Position numbers and translations under genes: made by a program | The notes under the pieces: model-generated | What the model was told of the DNA's origin: nothing | Databases searched by the model: none | What the model saw: the letters and a program-made list of their open reading frames with translations, nothing else | NCBI GenBank assembly: GCA_001602415.1 | Contig: CP012155.1 | Coordinates: 1 to 64,000, forward strand | Direction: 5' to 3' | Length of the DNA stretch: 64,000 nt | Origin: Bacteroidetes bacterium UKL13-3 | GTDB lineage: Bacteria > Bacteroidota > Bacteroidia > UKL13-3 | In this document: positions 1 to 9,421 of the stretch, one piece after another | Layout of the letters: each line of letters starts with the position of its first letter | How positions within the stretch are numbered: the first letter of the stretch is position 1

Positions 1-17
1 ATAAATTCTAATCACTT

Positions 18-56
18 AAAAAGAGGCTGTTTCAATTGTTGAAACAGCCTCTTTTT
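18..56. terminator. Perfect bidirectional hairpin terminator
   Basis: An 18-bp perfect inverted repeat (arms 18-35 and 39-56) encloses a 3-nt TTG loop and has A/T-rich outer ends, the layout of a factor-independent terminator usable from both sides. The gene it serves lies at least partly outside the window on the left. Confidence 0.85.
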
Positions 57-386
57 GCTTCTCTAAACTCAACTTTTCTTTAACCGCAAAATATAAAACT
101 AAGAAGGTAAAGAGGATTTGCCTTCTGCTCTTTTATTTCATTATTGTCTATTTCTTGTTTCACTAAAATGGAAACAACGAAAGCGTATAAAGTTTATACT
201 GTTAAGTCTTATGACAGCTCCTGTTTGATCCTCGTGCAACCTTAATGTTCTTAGTGTTAAATTCCTTTTCTAAGCATATAATTAAGCCTACTTAATGGTA
301 TTGCCAACACCATCTGTTTACGCGGGCATTTCGCCATTAGTATTCGAAACATTGTACACCTGATTTCGATGATAAAATTTTTTTAT

Positions 387-440
387 CGGATTTGTCAAAA
401 GGGCTTTCGCTTTTGAATCGTCAAACTTCGATTTGGGACT
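387..440. repeat. Imperfect direct repeat, copy A
   Basis: This 54-nt segment aligns with 588-640 with one single-base gap and roughly ten mismatches; both begin CGGAT and share TCGTCAAACT. Origin unknown. Confidence 0.5.
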
Positions 441-587
441 GGAAATAGTAAATACGTATGTAAAAATGAAAATATAAGAGCCTTTGCTACCTTATTCTTA
501 AACCCACCCGCTCGCTAAACCTCAAAACTTAACATAGAATGCAGGAATTTAGATTCCCGTTTGTGACAATATTTCGTTAGTACCAAC

Positions 588-640
588 CGGATCTGTCGAA
601 ACTACTTTCTCTTTTAAATCGTCAAACTCCGATTAGGACT
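588..640. repeat. Imperfect direct repeat, copy B
   Basis: Partner of the 387-440 segment, about 200 nt downstream in the same orientation. Neither copy lies in an open frame. Confidence 0.5.
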
Positions 641-716
641 TCTCTTTGTTATTTCGTTTCTTTTAGGCTTGGTCATTGTAATGCACATGGGCAAAACGCG
701 TGCGTGAATAGGAAAA

Positions 717-1358
717 CTACTGATTCAAAAACGGATTAAACTTCCGCTCGTGCCCAATGGTAGTTGGATAACCATGACCTGAGTAAATGTGTGTATCATC
801 TGGCCAACTAAACAGTATTGTTTGAATGCTTTGAATAAGTGTTTCATAGTTTCCTCCGGGCAAATCCGTGCGGCCAATGCTTTCCATAAACAATACATCG
901 CCTGCAATGGCAAATTGATCTTCCAAGTTGTAAAAAGTTATGGACGCCTTTGAATGCCCTGGAGTAAAGGCAATGTTTAACGTACTGTTTCCGAACGTAA
1001 TCGTATCTTTTTCGGTTACAAAAACCTTGTTTTCAGGAATAACAAGAGGCGGAATACCAAAGATTGCCGTCCAACGCATGGTGTCGTTATAGGTAAACAA
1101 TTCGCCTTCGTGCAGGTACAATGGAATACCAAATTGTTCAACCACAAATGTATTTCCCAACACATGATCAATATGGCAGTGCGTATTCAACAATTTTACC
1201 GGCTTCAAATTGTTTGATGTAATAAAGGCCACCAACTCCTGCTGTTCCGATGGTTTAAAACATCCGGGGTCAATAATCACGCATTCTTTTGTTTCATCAA
1301 ATAATACGTAGGTGTTCTCTTGAAATTCGTTAAATGTAAATGATTGTACCGTTATCAT
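717..1358 (-). CDS. MBL-fold metallohydrolase (glyoxalase II-like)
   Basis: A 213-residue metallo-beta-lactamase-fold hydrolase. The metal-binding THCHIDH motif is at residues 59-65 (H60, H62, D64, H65), with further ligands H135 (TPGHS), D154 (AGDVLF) and H195 (SGHG); the set is complete. The family includes hydroxyacylglutathione hydrolases and other thioester hydrolases; at about 210 residues it lacks the C-terminal glyoxalase II extension, so the substrate is unknown. I start at the ATG giving MITVQSF because the upstream in-frame extension is cysteine-rich, unconserved in appearance and overlaps the divergent gene. A CATATTTG box ends 4 nt before this ATG. No signal peptide: cytoplasmic. 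Confidence 0.9.
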   Translation of the reverse strand: MITVQSFTFNEFQENTYVLFDETKECVIIDPGCFKPSEQQELVAFITSNNLKPVKLLNTHCHIDHVLGNTFVVEQFGIPLYLHEGELFTYNDTMRWTAIFGIPPLVIPENKVFVTEKDTITFGNSTLNIAFTPGHSKASITFYNLEDQFAIAGDVLFMESIGRTDLPGGNYETLIQSIQTILFSWPDDTHIYSGHGYPTTIGHERKFNPFLNQ

Positions 1359-1362
1359 TCCG

Positions 1363-1370
1363 CAAATATG
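1363..1370 (-). promoter_or_regulatory. Candidate -7 box, 4 nt before the MBL start
   Basis: Read on the minus strand this is CATATTTG, one base from the Bacteroidota -7 consensus TAnnTTTG. Only four bases separate it from the ATG, so transcription would begin at or beside the start codon. No -33 TTG at the usual spacing was found. Confidence 0.4.
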
Positions 1371-1445
1371 TTGTTTCTTTTGATACTCCCTGCAACATGC
1401 TGCAACCAAACAGCACAAAAATGTAACTTGTTTTATACGTTAAGA

Positions 1446-4400
1446 ATGCCCAAATTTGGTAGCATTTTGACCCAAACCAAAAACGTATTGCGCTACCGAT
1501 TGATATATCTTTTTTTGCTGGCATTCATCTTTGCTCCGGCTCTTATATTTGCTCAAGGTATGTATACCACCTTCGGCCAAAATAGGGTGCAATATGGAAA
1601 GTTTGAATGGTCGTATATCCGCTCCGAAAATTTTGATAGCTATTTTTATTCGGGAGGTCGCGAGTTAGCAGCCTTTGCAGCCAGGGTATCCGAAACCTAT
1701 TTAAACGATATTGAAACCAAAGTAGACCACAGATTAAGTGGCCGGGTTGAGGTTATTGTATACAATAACCTCTCCGATTTTAAACAAACAAATTTTAATG
1801 TATTGAGTGATCAGTCGCAAAATCCGGGTGGTTATTCGCAAGTAGTGAGCAACAAAGTATTTGTATATTTTAATGGCAATCATCAAGACTTAGAAAACCA
1901 ACTCAAATCAGGATTATCTTTGGTGCTTATTAACGAATTGTTGTTTGGGGGGTCGTTTCAAGATCGCATTCAAACTGCTGCCTTGTTAAACTTACCCGAT
2001 TGGTATTTATTTGGCCTTACGCAATACATTGGTCAATCGTGGAACGCTGAGAAAAACAACAAACTCAAGGATATTATCCTCAAGAAAAAAATTAAAAAAT
2101 TTAACCGTCTGATTCAAAACGATCCCGAGCTTGCCGGACAAGCATTTTGGTATTTTTTGGTTGAAAAATATGGTGATGAGGTAATTCCAAATATGCTTTA
2201 CGTTACTCGCCTGAGTAGGAATTATGAAAGTGCTTTAATTTATGTTACGGGCGATAATCTAAAGCAAACAAGCAAAGCGGTAATGAAGTATTTTCAGGAG
2301 CAATACAGCAAGGAAGATACCTTAAGAAATTTACCGGTAAATGAGTTCAACATCAAAAAACGATTAATGCCCTATGTTGAACCGCAAATGAAAGTGAGTT
2401 CGCGCGGGGATAAACTGGTATTTTCAACCAACAAATTCGGCAAGTACAAAATTTGGTTAATGGATACCAAAACCGGTAAACACACAAAAGTATTTAGGGG
2501 TGGCGTTAAATACCATGCTTTTGAGTTGGATCATTCCTTTCCAATGTTGGAGTGGCACCCGGGTGGCGAAAAGTTTGCCTTTATTTTTGAAAAGAAAGGC
2601 AAGTTGTTTCTAACCACTGTTGATTTAATTAACAAGAAAAAAGAAACCATACAGTTTTTTAAGTTCGATAAAATTAATTCGTTTACATGGAGCGAGAACC
2701 AGAAAAATATTGTGCTTTCGGCCACACGTAAAGGACAGTCGGATTTGTTTGTATACGACATGATTACTCGCAGGGAACGTCAGCTCACCAATGATGCACA
2801 TGATGATTTATATCCTCGTTTTGTGGATGGTTCTTCCAAAATAATTTTTAGCTCTAACCGAAACAGTGATAAACTCGGTGCACCCGTTTCTCCTCTATTA
2901 GCCGAAGATAATAACCTTGATGTTTACTTGTACGATTTTGAAAACAACAGTCCTAAACTCATCCGACTCACCAAAACTCCCAACATCAACGAAACAGAAC
3001 CTATTGAATACAACAATAATTATTTTGCCTACCTCACCGATTATAACGGCATTAAAAACCGATATGCTGTTCGCTATGACCAGGAATATGATTTTACTGA
3101 ACTCATTGTTCAATACAAAGATGAAGAGCGTACTACCGATACCTTGATTTTTGATGAACTGAAACCGCTAGGCAACAATTTTGAATATGAAGAAAAACAG
3201 ATAATACTAGATAGTACAGTTGCAAAAATTGATACCATACCTCATACCAAAACAATTGTATATACCTATCCCATTACAAATTACAAACGCAATATTGTTG
3301 CACATGATGTAAGCAAACAATCGTCAGTTTTATATGAAACCATTATGTTGGGTGGTAAATACTATATTAAGTATTCGCCTTTACTCAAAAACATTCCTGA
3401 AGAATCTGCTCGCATTGAAACATATCCAACCATGTATCGGCTTAAAAGTGGTTTTGCCAATAAACCATCTGCTACAGGCCCGATAACTTTTAGCGAGCGC
3501 AAACTTAAATCGATTAAAACTAATCCATCAGCCATAAACAAGCCAGCGCAGGCACCTACTTACGACTATTTCTTTGTAAACGAATTCACCCCAAAAACAC
3601 TTAAAAACGAAGATATAGTGGAGAGCCAACCAGCCACACGTTTACCATCGGCAAAAGGATTTAAGTTGGCTGCACCAAGCTTTTACAATATCACATTCTT
3701 CCCCGATTATGTGGTTACCCAGCTTGATAATTCCATTATCAATAGCTACTATCAACCCATTAGTGTAAGTAATCCATTTGCTCAACCCTTACAACCCATG
3801 TTTAAATTGGGAGCCATTGATTTGTTTGAGGATTATCGGTTGTCGGGAGGTTTTCGTTTCCCAATTGATATTAGTACTGTTGATTATTTTGCAAGCGTTG
3901 AAACGCTCAAAAAACGCATTGACCATAAACTTTCATTTTACCGACAAGTGCGTGCCGGAACAGTTGAAGGGCTGCCAAGTACCTTCACAGCGAAAAGCAC
4001 CTCACATGAATTAAGGTACAGCACGCGTTATCCTTTCTCGCCTATATTATGTGTTCGCAGTGAATTATTTGGGAGAGAAGATCGGTACATCCTGCAAGGA
4101 GTAAACCGAGCCTCATTAGAATTTCCAGATATTGTTCAAAGATGGGTTGGAGGGAAACTTGAATTGGTATTAGACAATGCCATGCCTAAAGGCTTAAATT
4201 TATACAACGGAACAAAGTTTAAGCTTTTTTACGAGCATTACAGAAGTGTTGATGAAAAAGACGTACAACTCAATACCGTAGGATTTGATCTTCGTCATTA
4301 TCAAAAAATTCATCGCCAGCTCATTTTTGCTACACGTATCACCTATAATACATCTTTTGGTCCGGCTAAGGTAAGATACCAATTGGGCGGAGTTGATAAT

Positions 4401-4874
4401 TGGATGTTTGCAGCAAGTGAAAACGGAGGCAACGCACCAAGTTCAGTAAATTACGGATTTCAAGCATTGGCAACAAACCTTCGCGGGTTTAATCAAAATA
4501 TTCGTTCGGGCAATTCGTTTGCCGTTATCAATAGTGAAATTCGGTTCCCTGTGTTCAGTTATTTGTTTAACCGCCCTATTCGCTCGGCATTTATATCCAA
4601 CTTTCAACTCGTTCCTTTCTTTGATATAGGAACCGCTTGGGTAGGCTCTGATCCCTATTCAGAAGAAAATACCTACAACCAAAAAATTGTTGAAATCAAA
4701 TACTTGAAAACTACAGTTATTAATGTGCGCGACCCAATTGTAGCTGGATATGGTGGTGGTTTGAGAACCAAATTGCTTGGGTATTTTATGCGATTTGACG
4801 TAGCGTGGGGTATACAAGATGCCGAAATAACTAAAAAGCCTGTTTATTATTTTTCGCTTAGCCTCGATTTTTAA
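1446..4874 (+). CDS. MA-peptidase-like / TolB-propeller / outer-membrane barrel protein
   Basis: A very large (1142 residues) exported protein. The start at 1446 gives an N-terminal basic stretch and hydrophobic segment (YLFLLAFIFAPALIFAQG) that reads as a signal peptide; the frame is open further upstream but that part overlaps the divergent gene. After the signal come a peptidase-MA-like region (about 30-300), a TolB-type six-bladed propeller of PD40 repeats (about 320-620; e.g. YPRFVDGSSKIIFSSNR), a low-complexity linker, and a C-terminal beta-barrel (about 790-1142) with glycine/aromatic alternation ending in the terminal phenylalanine (SLSLDF) typical of outer-membrane barrels. No HExxH zinc motif was seen in the MA region, so it may be non-catalytic. 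Probable outer-membrane protein with periplasmic domains; role unknown. Its end overlaps tdk by 17 bp. Confidence 0.75.
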   Translation: MPKFGSILTQTKNVLRYRLIYLFLLAFIFAPALIFAQGMYTTFGQNRVQYGKFEWSYIRSENFDSYFYSGGRELAAFAARVSETYLNDIETKVDHRLSGRVEVIVYNNLSDFKQTNFNVLSDQSQNPGGYSQVVSNKVFVYFNGNHQDLENQLKSGLSLVLINELLFGGSFQDRIQTAALLNLPDWYLFGLTQYIGQSWNAEKNNKLKDIILKKKIKKFNRLIQNDPELAGQAFWYFLVEKYGDEVIPNMLYVTRLSRNYESALIYVTGDNLKQTSKAVMKYFQEQYSKEDTLRNLPVNEFNIKKRLMPYVEPQMKVSSRGDKLVFSTNKFGKYKIWLMDTKTGKHTKVFRGGVKYHAFELDHSFPMLEWHPGGEKFAFIFEKKGKLFLTTVDLINKKKETIQFFKFDKINSFTWSENQKNIVLSATRKGQSDLFVYDMITRRERQLTNDAHDDLYPRFVDGSSKIIFSSNRNSDKLGAPVSPLLAEDNNLDVYLYDFENNSPKLIRLTKTPNINETEPIEYNNNYFAYLTDYNGIKNRYAVRYDQEYDFTELIVQYKDEERTTDTLIFDELKPLGNNFEYEEKQIILDSTVAKIDTIPHTKTIVYTYPITNYKRNIVAHDVSKQSSVLYETIMLGGKYYIKYSPLLKNIPEESARIETYPTMYRLKSGFANKPSATGPITFSERKLKSIKTNPSAINKPAQAPTYDYFFVNEFTPKTLKNEDIVESQPATRLPSAKGFKLAAPSFYNITFFPDYVVTQLDNSIINSYYQPISVSNPFAQPLQPMFKLGAIDLFEDYRLSGGFRFPIDISTVDYFASVETLKKRIDHKLSFYRQVRAGTVEGLPSTFTAKSTSHELRYSTRYPFSPILCVRSELFGREDRYILQGVNRASLEFPDIVQRWVGGKLELVLDNAMPKGLNLYNGTKFKLFYEHYRSVDEKDVQLNTVGFDLRHYQKIHRQLIFATRITYNTSFGPAKVRYQLGGVDNWMFAASENGGNAPSSVNYGFQALATNLRGFNQNIRSGNSFAVINSEIRFPVFSYLFNRPIRSAFISNFQLVPFFDIGTAWVGSDPYSEENTYNQKIVEIKYLKTTVINVRDPIVAGYGGGLRTKLLGYFMRFDVAWGIQDAEITKKPVYYFSLSLDF

Positions 4875-5451
4875 TTTCTTTCATTCCTTCGTTAAAACAA
4901 TGTCTGCAGCGAGCTTCGTAAGTATCTTGTTCGCCCAACATTACAAGCGAATCGTTGCTGCTTTTGCGAAAAGAATGTGAGGCCAAATCGCCACAAACCA
5001 TGCAAATTGCGTGAACCTTTGTAACATACTCTGCAATAGACATTAAGCGCGGCATCGGACCAAATGGCATTCCCAAATAATCCATATCCAATCCGGCAAC
5101 AATTACACGCTTACCTTGCTCGGCCAAAGTTTGGCATACGTATACAATCTCTTCATCAAAAAATTGTGCTTCATCAATACCTATAACATCGGCACCGTGT
5201 TGCATCAACAATATATTGAGCGATGATTGAACCGGAGTGGATGAAATAGAAGTTGAATTATGCGATACAATCTCCGTTTCATGATAGCGGGTATCAACTG
5301 CTGGCTTAAATATTTCGACCTGCTGCTGGGCAATTCGTGCGCGGTTTAATCTGCGAATAAGCTCTTCCGTTTTCCCGGAAAACATGGATCCGCAAACAAC
5401 TTCTATCCATCCTTTGCGTGCACCGGTATTGTATTTAGGCTCTAAAAACAT
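4858..5451 (-). CDS. tdk: Thymidine kinase
   Basis: Phosphorylates thymidine with ATP in pyrimidine salvage. The 197-residue length and all hallmarks of the type II (TK1-like) family are present: Walker A GSMFSGKT at 21-28, Walker B/catalytic DEAQFF at 93-98, the lasso region, and two zinc-binding cysteine pairs (C150/C153 and C182/C185). Cytoplasmic. The gene is convergent with the large barrel protein and its last codons overlap that gene's 3' end by 17 bp. No operon partner on the same strand. Confidence 0.97.
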   Translation of the reverse strand: MFLEPKYNTGARKGWIEVVCGSMFSGKTEELIRRLNRARIAQQQVEIFKPAVDTRYHETEIVSHNSTSISSTPVQSSLNILLMQHGADVIGIDEAQFFDEEIVYVCQTLAEQGKRVIVAGLDMDYLGMPFGPMPRLMSIAEYVTKVHAICMVCGDLASHSFRKSSNDSLVMLGEQDTYEARCRHCFNEGMKEIKNRG

Positions 5452-5527
5452 ACTATTCTTTCAATGTGGTAAAAATACAGTAGTTTTTCCCTTTTCTTTT
5501 ACAAATTTGTAGCATAATCCTTTCGCA

Positions 5528-6286
5528 ATGATATCAACCGAGTTAGCATCAGCCATTCAACAAACTTCCAAGGAATTGGATGCCTTAATTAACACCTCTT
5601 TGCAAAAAGAAACATCAGCCATTCACCTCGAAGTGATAAAGCAAAAATGTGTGACTTTGTTTGATTTGCTCTTGCAAATAAAAACCGAAACATCACCAGT
5701 TGAGGAAACAGAAATACAGCAAGCGCGAATAGTTCCGGTTATTGAACCACCTATTATTACGCCAACCTTATTCTCGGCACCAACGCTTTTGGTTAATGAC
5801 ATTCCGCCTATAACGGTTGAACCGCAAATCGTTGTTGAGCCTACTCAACAAGAAGGGCCAATTAAAGAGGTTAAAACCGAAACAGAACTTAAAAATGAAT
5901 GGATTGATGAAATCATCGAACAGAAACAAGAAGAGGAACAAACTACACCACCCATACCATTGCTTAAAGAAGTAATTAACGAATTATCGCTTCACGAAAA
6001 AATAGCAAGTGTACTGCCGCCCAAAGCAGATTTAGCCGAAAAATTATCTACCCAAATAAGCAGTTTAAAATCCGCCATTAACGTAAATTTAAAAATTGCC
6101 ATGGTAAATGAATTATTTAACGAAAGCTCCGTTGAATATGTAAAAGCAATTGATAAATTAAATACCTCCGAAAACATTCACGAAGCCATGCGTTACTTCT
6201 CGGAATTAAAACACACTTACACTTGGGATAGCGAAAACTCACTGGTGAAGGAGCTTGAGGTGCTCATTACCAAAAGATATTCATAA
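5528..6286 (+). CDS. Hypothetical protein with proline/glutamate-rich linker
   Basis: A 252-residue protein with no recognised family. A helical N-terminal segment (1-50) is followed by a Pro/Glu/Val/Thr-rich, probably disordered linker (about 55-140) and a predicted helical C-terminal domain (about 145-252, beginning PLLKEVINELSLHEKI). No signal peptide or membrane segment. The C-terminal domain's dense charged and hydrophobic periodicity suggests protein interaction. It stands alone between tdk (divergent) and ndk (convergent). Confidence 0.75.
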   Translation: MISTELASAIQQTSKELDALINTSLQKETSAIHLEVIKQKCVTLFDLLLQIKTETSPVEETEIQQARIVPVIEPPIITPTLFSAPTLLVNDIPPITVEPQIVVEPTQQEGPIKEVKTETELKNEWIDEIIEQKQEEEQTTPPIPLLKEVINELSLHEKIASVLPPKADLAEKLSTQISSLKSAINVNLKIAMVNELFNESSVEYVKAIDKLNTSENIHEAMRYFSELKHTYTWDSENSLVKELEVLITKRYS

Positions 6287-6349
6287 CGGTTGGTTCCTTT
6301 TCCTAAAACGGGCTTCAATTTACCATTCCAACCTGCTTCAAAACATAAA

Positions 6350-6378
6350 AAATCCCGCCCCTTTTGAAGGCAGGATTT
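6350..6378. terminator. Hairpin terminator between gene 5528-6286 and ndk
   Basis: Ten-base arms (6350-6359 and 6369-6378) with one mismatch around a 9-nt loop. On the minus strand the hairpin is followed by a T-rich run, so it mainly fits the end of ndk; it can also stop the plus-strand gene. Confidence 0.7.
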
Positions 6379-6400
6379 ATGAAATTAATATTTAACCCTA

Positions 6401-6820
6401 CTAAAATCTTTCGAAGCCATTGAAGAAAAATGCTGCCTCAATAGCTGCATTTTCATCGCTATCACTTCCGTGAACTGCATTTGCATCAATGGATTTGGCA
6501 TACAAATTACGGATGGTTCCAACTTCTGCTTTTGCAGGATCCGTTGCACCAATAACGTTGCGGTAATCAGCTACTGCATTTTCTTTTTCCAAAACTGCTG
6601 CTACAATTGGTCCTGATGTCATGAATGCAATTAAATCTTTGAAAAAAGGACGCTCGCGGTGAATTGCATAAAATTCTCCGGCTTTTTCTTCACTCAAACG
6701 AGTGTATTTCATTGCTACCAATTTGTATCCCTTTTGGATTACGTGGTCAATAATTTTTCCTGTGTGGCCCTTTGCTACTGCATCAGGCTTAATCATCGTA
6801 AATGTGATTTTTCCGCTCAT
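6401..6820 (-). CDS. ndk: Nucleoside-diphosphate kinase
   Basis: Transfers the gamma-phosphate of ATP to nucleoside diphosphates through a phosphohistidine, balancing NTP and dNTP pools. At 139 residues it is the normal bacterial length; the active-site signature NAVHGSDS carries the catalytic His117, and the nucleotide-binding Lys11 (MIKPDA) and the RPFF stretch are in place. Cytoplasmic. Monocistronic, divergent from purK, with a terminator just downstream. A TATTTTCG octamer sits about 33 nt upstream on its strand (6853-6860). Confidence 0.97.
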   Translation of the reverse strand: MSGKITFTMIKPDAVAKGHTGKIIDHVIQKGYKLVAMKYTRLSEEKAGEFYAIHRERPFFKDLIAFMTSGPIVAAVLEKENAVADYRNVIGATDPAKAEVGTIRNLYAKSIDANAVHGSDSDENAAIEAAFFFNGFERF

Positions 6821-6957
6821 GTTTATGTTGTTATGTTCTACTTTTCGGGCTGCGAAAATACTGTTATTTGGTTGCTTTTAAAACAATTAAGTAAATTAAG
6901 CTTTTCTTAATTTATTGGTAAGTTACGGTAAGATGCCGATCCTCACAGAAATAGAAA

Positions 6958-6965
6958 TATATTTG
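6958..6965 (+). promoter_or_regulatory. TAnnTTTG -7 box directly before purK
   Basis: TATATTTG is an exact match to the Bacteroidota -7 consensus and ends four bases before the GTG start, so the mRNA would be leaderless or nearly so. No -33 TTG is present at the expected distance. Confidence 0.45.
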
Positions 6966-6969
6966 CCGT

Positions 6970-8133
6970 GTGAATCAAAATCCTTTACGCAAAAAAATAG
7001 GCATTATTGGCGGGGGTCAGCTAGGCCGCATGATGATTGAGGAAACGCTCCGGTATAACTTTACCATCAACACGTTGGATGCTGCCGGAAGTCCTTGTGA
7101 GGGTCTATCTGCAACTCATATTCGAGGCTCGTTAAAAGATGCTGCGGCTATTCGCGAATTAGCTAATATATCAGATGTGCTAACTTATGAAATTGAACAC
7201 ATTCATATTGATGTTTTGTTTGAGCTCGAAAAAGAAGGAGTGGAAATTATTCCATCTCCACGCATTTTGCATATCATTCAAGATAAAGGTTTACAAAAGC
7301 AGTTTTTTGAACAACATCAATTACCAACGGGTAAGTTTAAATTGGTTGAAACCGAATCGGATTGGCTAGAAGCAATGGAGGAATTGGGAGGAGCAAAACT
7401 TGTTGCCAAAACCCGGAAAGAAGGTTATGATGGTAAAGGTGTTTCCATATTTGATGTTTCGGAACTAAGCAACAATATTGGTAAACGGGCTTTTACTGAG
7501 ATTGCATTAATTGAGGAATTTATTCCCTGCCAAACCGAACTATCTGTAATGGTAGCGCGCGATAAAGTAGGAAACATCAAAACTTGGCCTGTAGTGGATA
7601 TGGAATTTGACCCTATTGCCAACCTTGTTACCTACCTAAATTGCCCCGCACAAATTAGTGATGATATTGCGCAACAAGCAAAAGATATTGCCCTCCGAAC
7701 CATCACTGCGCTCAATGGGATTGGTGTGTTTGCCGTTGAGTTATTATTGGGCATTGATGGAAAAATATATGTGAATGAAGTAGCACCTCGTCCGCACAAC
7801 TCTGGGCATCATACTATCGAAGCTTGTTACACATCACAGTTTGAGCAATTGGTGCGCATTTGCGCAGGATTACCTTTAGGAAGTACGCAACTAGTTCAAC
7901 CCGCTGTGATGATAAATTTGTTGGGTGGCAAAGATTTTAGCGGTTCTTACCGTTTACAAGGTTTGGAAGAAGCCTCGGCTATTGAAGGTGTATATGTTCA
8001 CCTATATGGTAAAACAGAAAGTAAACCGATGCGTAAAATGGGTCATGTAACCATTACCGCAAACACACTTGAAGAAGCCAAAAACAAAGCCAAAAGAGTA
8101 CACGAATTACTAATATTTGTAGCCGATAACTAA
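6970..8133 (+). CDS. purK: N5-carboxyaminoimidazole ribonucleotide synthase
   Basis: ATP-grasp enzyme that carboxylates AIR to N5-CAIR in purine synthesis. The N-terminal [12 protein letters not shown] (11-22), the central ATP-grasp fold and the metal/ATP signature [17 protein letters not shown] (about residue 265) are intact; 387 residues is normal. Translation starts at GTG (6970), the only plausible start in front of the first beta strand. Followed by purE after 11 bases, forming a two-gene operon for consecutive steps. Confidence 0.96.
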   Translation: MNQNPLRKKIGIIGGGQLGRMMIEETLRYNFTINTLDAAGSPCEGLSATHIRGSLKDAAAIRELANISDVLTYEIEHIHIDVLFELEKEGVEIIPSPRILHIIQDKGLQKQFFEQHQLPTGKFKLVETESDWLEAMEELGGAKLVAKTRKEGYDGKGVSIFDVSELSNNIGKRAFTEIALIEEFIPCQTELSVMVARDKVGNIKTWPVVDMEFDPIANLVTYLNCPAQISDDIAQQAKDIALRTITALNGIGVFAVELLLGIDGKIYVNEVAPRPHNSGHHTIEACYTSQFEQLVRICAGLPLGSTQLVQPAVMINLLGGKDFSGSYRLQGLEEASAIEGVYVHLYGKTESKPMRKMGHVTITANTLEEAKNKAKRVHELLIFVADN

Positions 8134-8144
8134 AACAACATACC

Positions 8145-8657
8145 ATGAGTAAACTAATTGGAATTATAATGGGTAGCGATTCTGACTTGGAAATTATGCA
8201 AGAAGCAGCCAAGGTTTTAGAAGAGTTTAAAGTGCCTTATGAAATAACAGTTGTATCGGCACACCGCACACCCGAGCGGATGTTTGAATATGCTAAAACT
8301 GCTCGCGAACGTGGCTTGAAAGTGATTATTGCCGGAGCAGGAGGAGCAGCCCATTTGCCGGGCATGGTGGCTTCCATTACTACACTTCCGGTTATTGGTG
8401 TTCCGGTAAAATTAAAAACATTGGAAGGAATGGACTCGTTGCTTTCAATAGTACAAATGCCAGGTGGTGTTCCTGTTGCTACAGTTGCTATCAATAATGC
8501 AAAAAACGCAGGCTTACTGGCAGTGCAAATTTTAGCTACAAATGATACACACCTTGCTCACGAAATGCAGAAGTATAAAGACAACATGAAAGCCGAAGTT
8601 GAGAAAAAAGCAGCCATTGTGGAACAAGGCAAAAAGTCTATCGGTTTTAGCAAATAA
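8145..8657 (+). CDS. purE: N5-carboxyaminoimidazole ribonucleotide mutase
   Basis: Converts N5-CAIR to CAIR, the step after PurK. Class I PurE signatures are present: GSDSDLEIM near the N-terminus, SAHRTPERM, and the glycine-rich [11 protein letters not shown] substrate loop. Length 170. Co-transcribed with purK. The charged C-terminal tail ([22 protein letters not shown]) is a little longer than in minimal PurE proteins but not unusual. Confidence 0.97.
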   Translation: MSKLIGIIMGSDSDLEIMQEAAKVLEEFKVPYEITVVSAHRTPERMFEYAKTARERGLKVIIAGAGGAAHLPGMVASITTLPVIGVPVKLKTLEGMDSLLSIVQMPGGVPVATVAINNAKNAGLLAVQILATNDTHLAHEMQKYKDNMKAEVEKKAAIVEQGKKSIGFSK

Positions 8658-8830
8658 TCATTAAGCATTCAATAGCTAAAGATTTAATAATATACGGCAT
8701 AATTACGGTTAGTTCCCTTCGCAACTTGACAAATAATACCACTACTATTTCGGATCGTTTTAGAATTGTTATAAAATTTGTGGCATCTATGGCAAAATAG
8801 ATCCTAATAGACCTTTAAAATTGTATACCA

Positions 8831-9421
8831 GTGTCTGAATATTTTACCTTTTACAATATCATTGAGTTCCTAGGTGCCGTATTTAGCATTGTATACAGCT
8901 TATTGTTGATGCGCGAAAAATCCATTGGTTGGCTGTTTGGTATTGCTTCTTCCCTATTAGGAATTATTTTATTTATTGAAAGCAAGATATACGCTCAAGC
9001 CATCATTAGCGTGTATTACGCAGGTATTGGTATCTATGGATGGTTATATTGGAAAAAAGCAGAACAGCGCAACGAACATATTCATAAATGGAAACCACAA
9101 CAACACGTTTTGTATATCACAATATTTGTGGTGTTCTCCCTGCTATCATCTTATGCATTTGAGAACTATACTGATTCACAAAACCCTTATCTTGATTCAT
9201 TTGTAACGGTGTTTGGATTTTTAGCATCTATTAAGGAAGCCCGTAAAATCCTTACAAGTTGGATGTATTGGTTCATGATCAACTCATTTTCCGTAATGCT
9301 ATATTACAACCAACAGCTCTATTTTTATTCAGCCATTATGGTTCTATACGCACTTATTTGTATTCCCGGATACCTGAATTGGAAAAAGATTTACGAGCAA
9401 CACACAACTACTTCAATTTAA
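8831..9421 (+). CDS. pnuC: Nicotinamide riboside transporter PnuC
   Basis: A 196-residue integral membrane protein with about seven hydrophobic segments and the PnuC family pattern (N-terminal EFLGAVFSIVYSLLLMREKSIGW, internal GIYGWLYWKK, and the GFLASIKEARKILTSWMYW stretch). PnuC carriers take up nicotinamide riboside for NAD synthesis; a few relatives carry thiamine, and the sequence alone does not settle this. Start is GTG. No TPP- or NAD-riboswitch signature was seen in the 173-nt leader. The 3' end overlaps the convergent EEP gene by 14 bp. Confidence 0.88.
   Translation: MSEYFTFYNIIEFLGAVFSIVYSLLLMREKSIGWLFGIASSLLGIILFIESKIYAQAIISVYYAGIGIYGWLYWKKAEQRNEHIHKWKPQQHVLYITIFVVFSLLSSYAFENYTDSQNPYLDSFVTVFGFLASIKEARKILTSWMYWFMINSFSVMLYYNQQLYFYSAIMVLYALICIPGYLNWKKIYEQHTTTSI

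Larger units (their letters stand above)
57..716. other. Intergenic stretch without a recognisable gene
   Basis: About 660 bases with no convincing open frame on either strand and no tRNA or known RNA shape. The only structure seen is a pair of imperfect direct repeats (387-440 and 588-640). It lies downstream of the MBL-fold gene and may be a decayed region. Confidence 0.5.

Noticed and set aside
8658-8830. TPP or NAD riboswitch before pnuC
   Set aside because: No CUGAGA core or other recognisable element; only a short ATCTAT/ATAGAT dyad (8785-8802).
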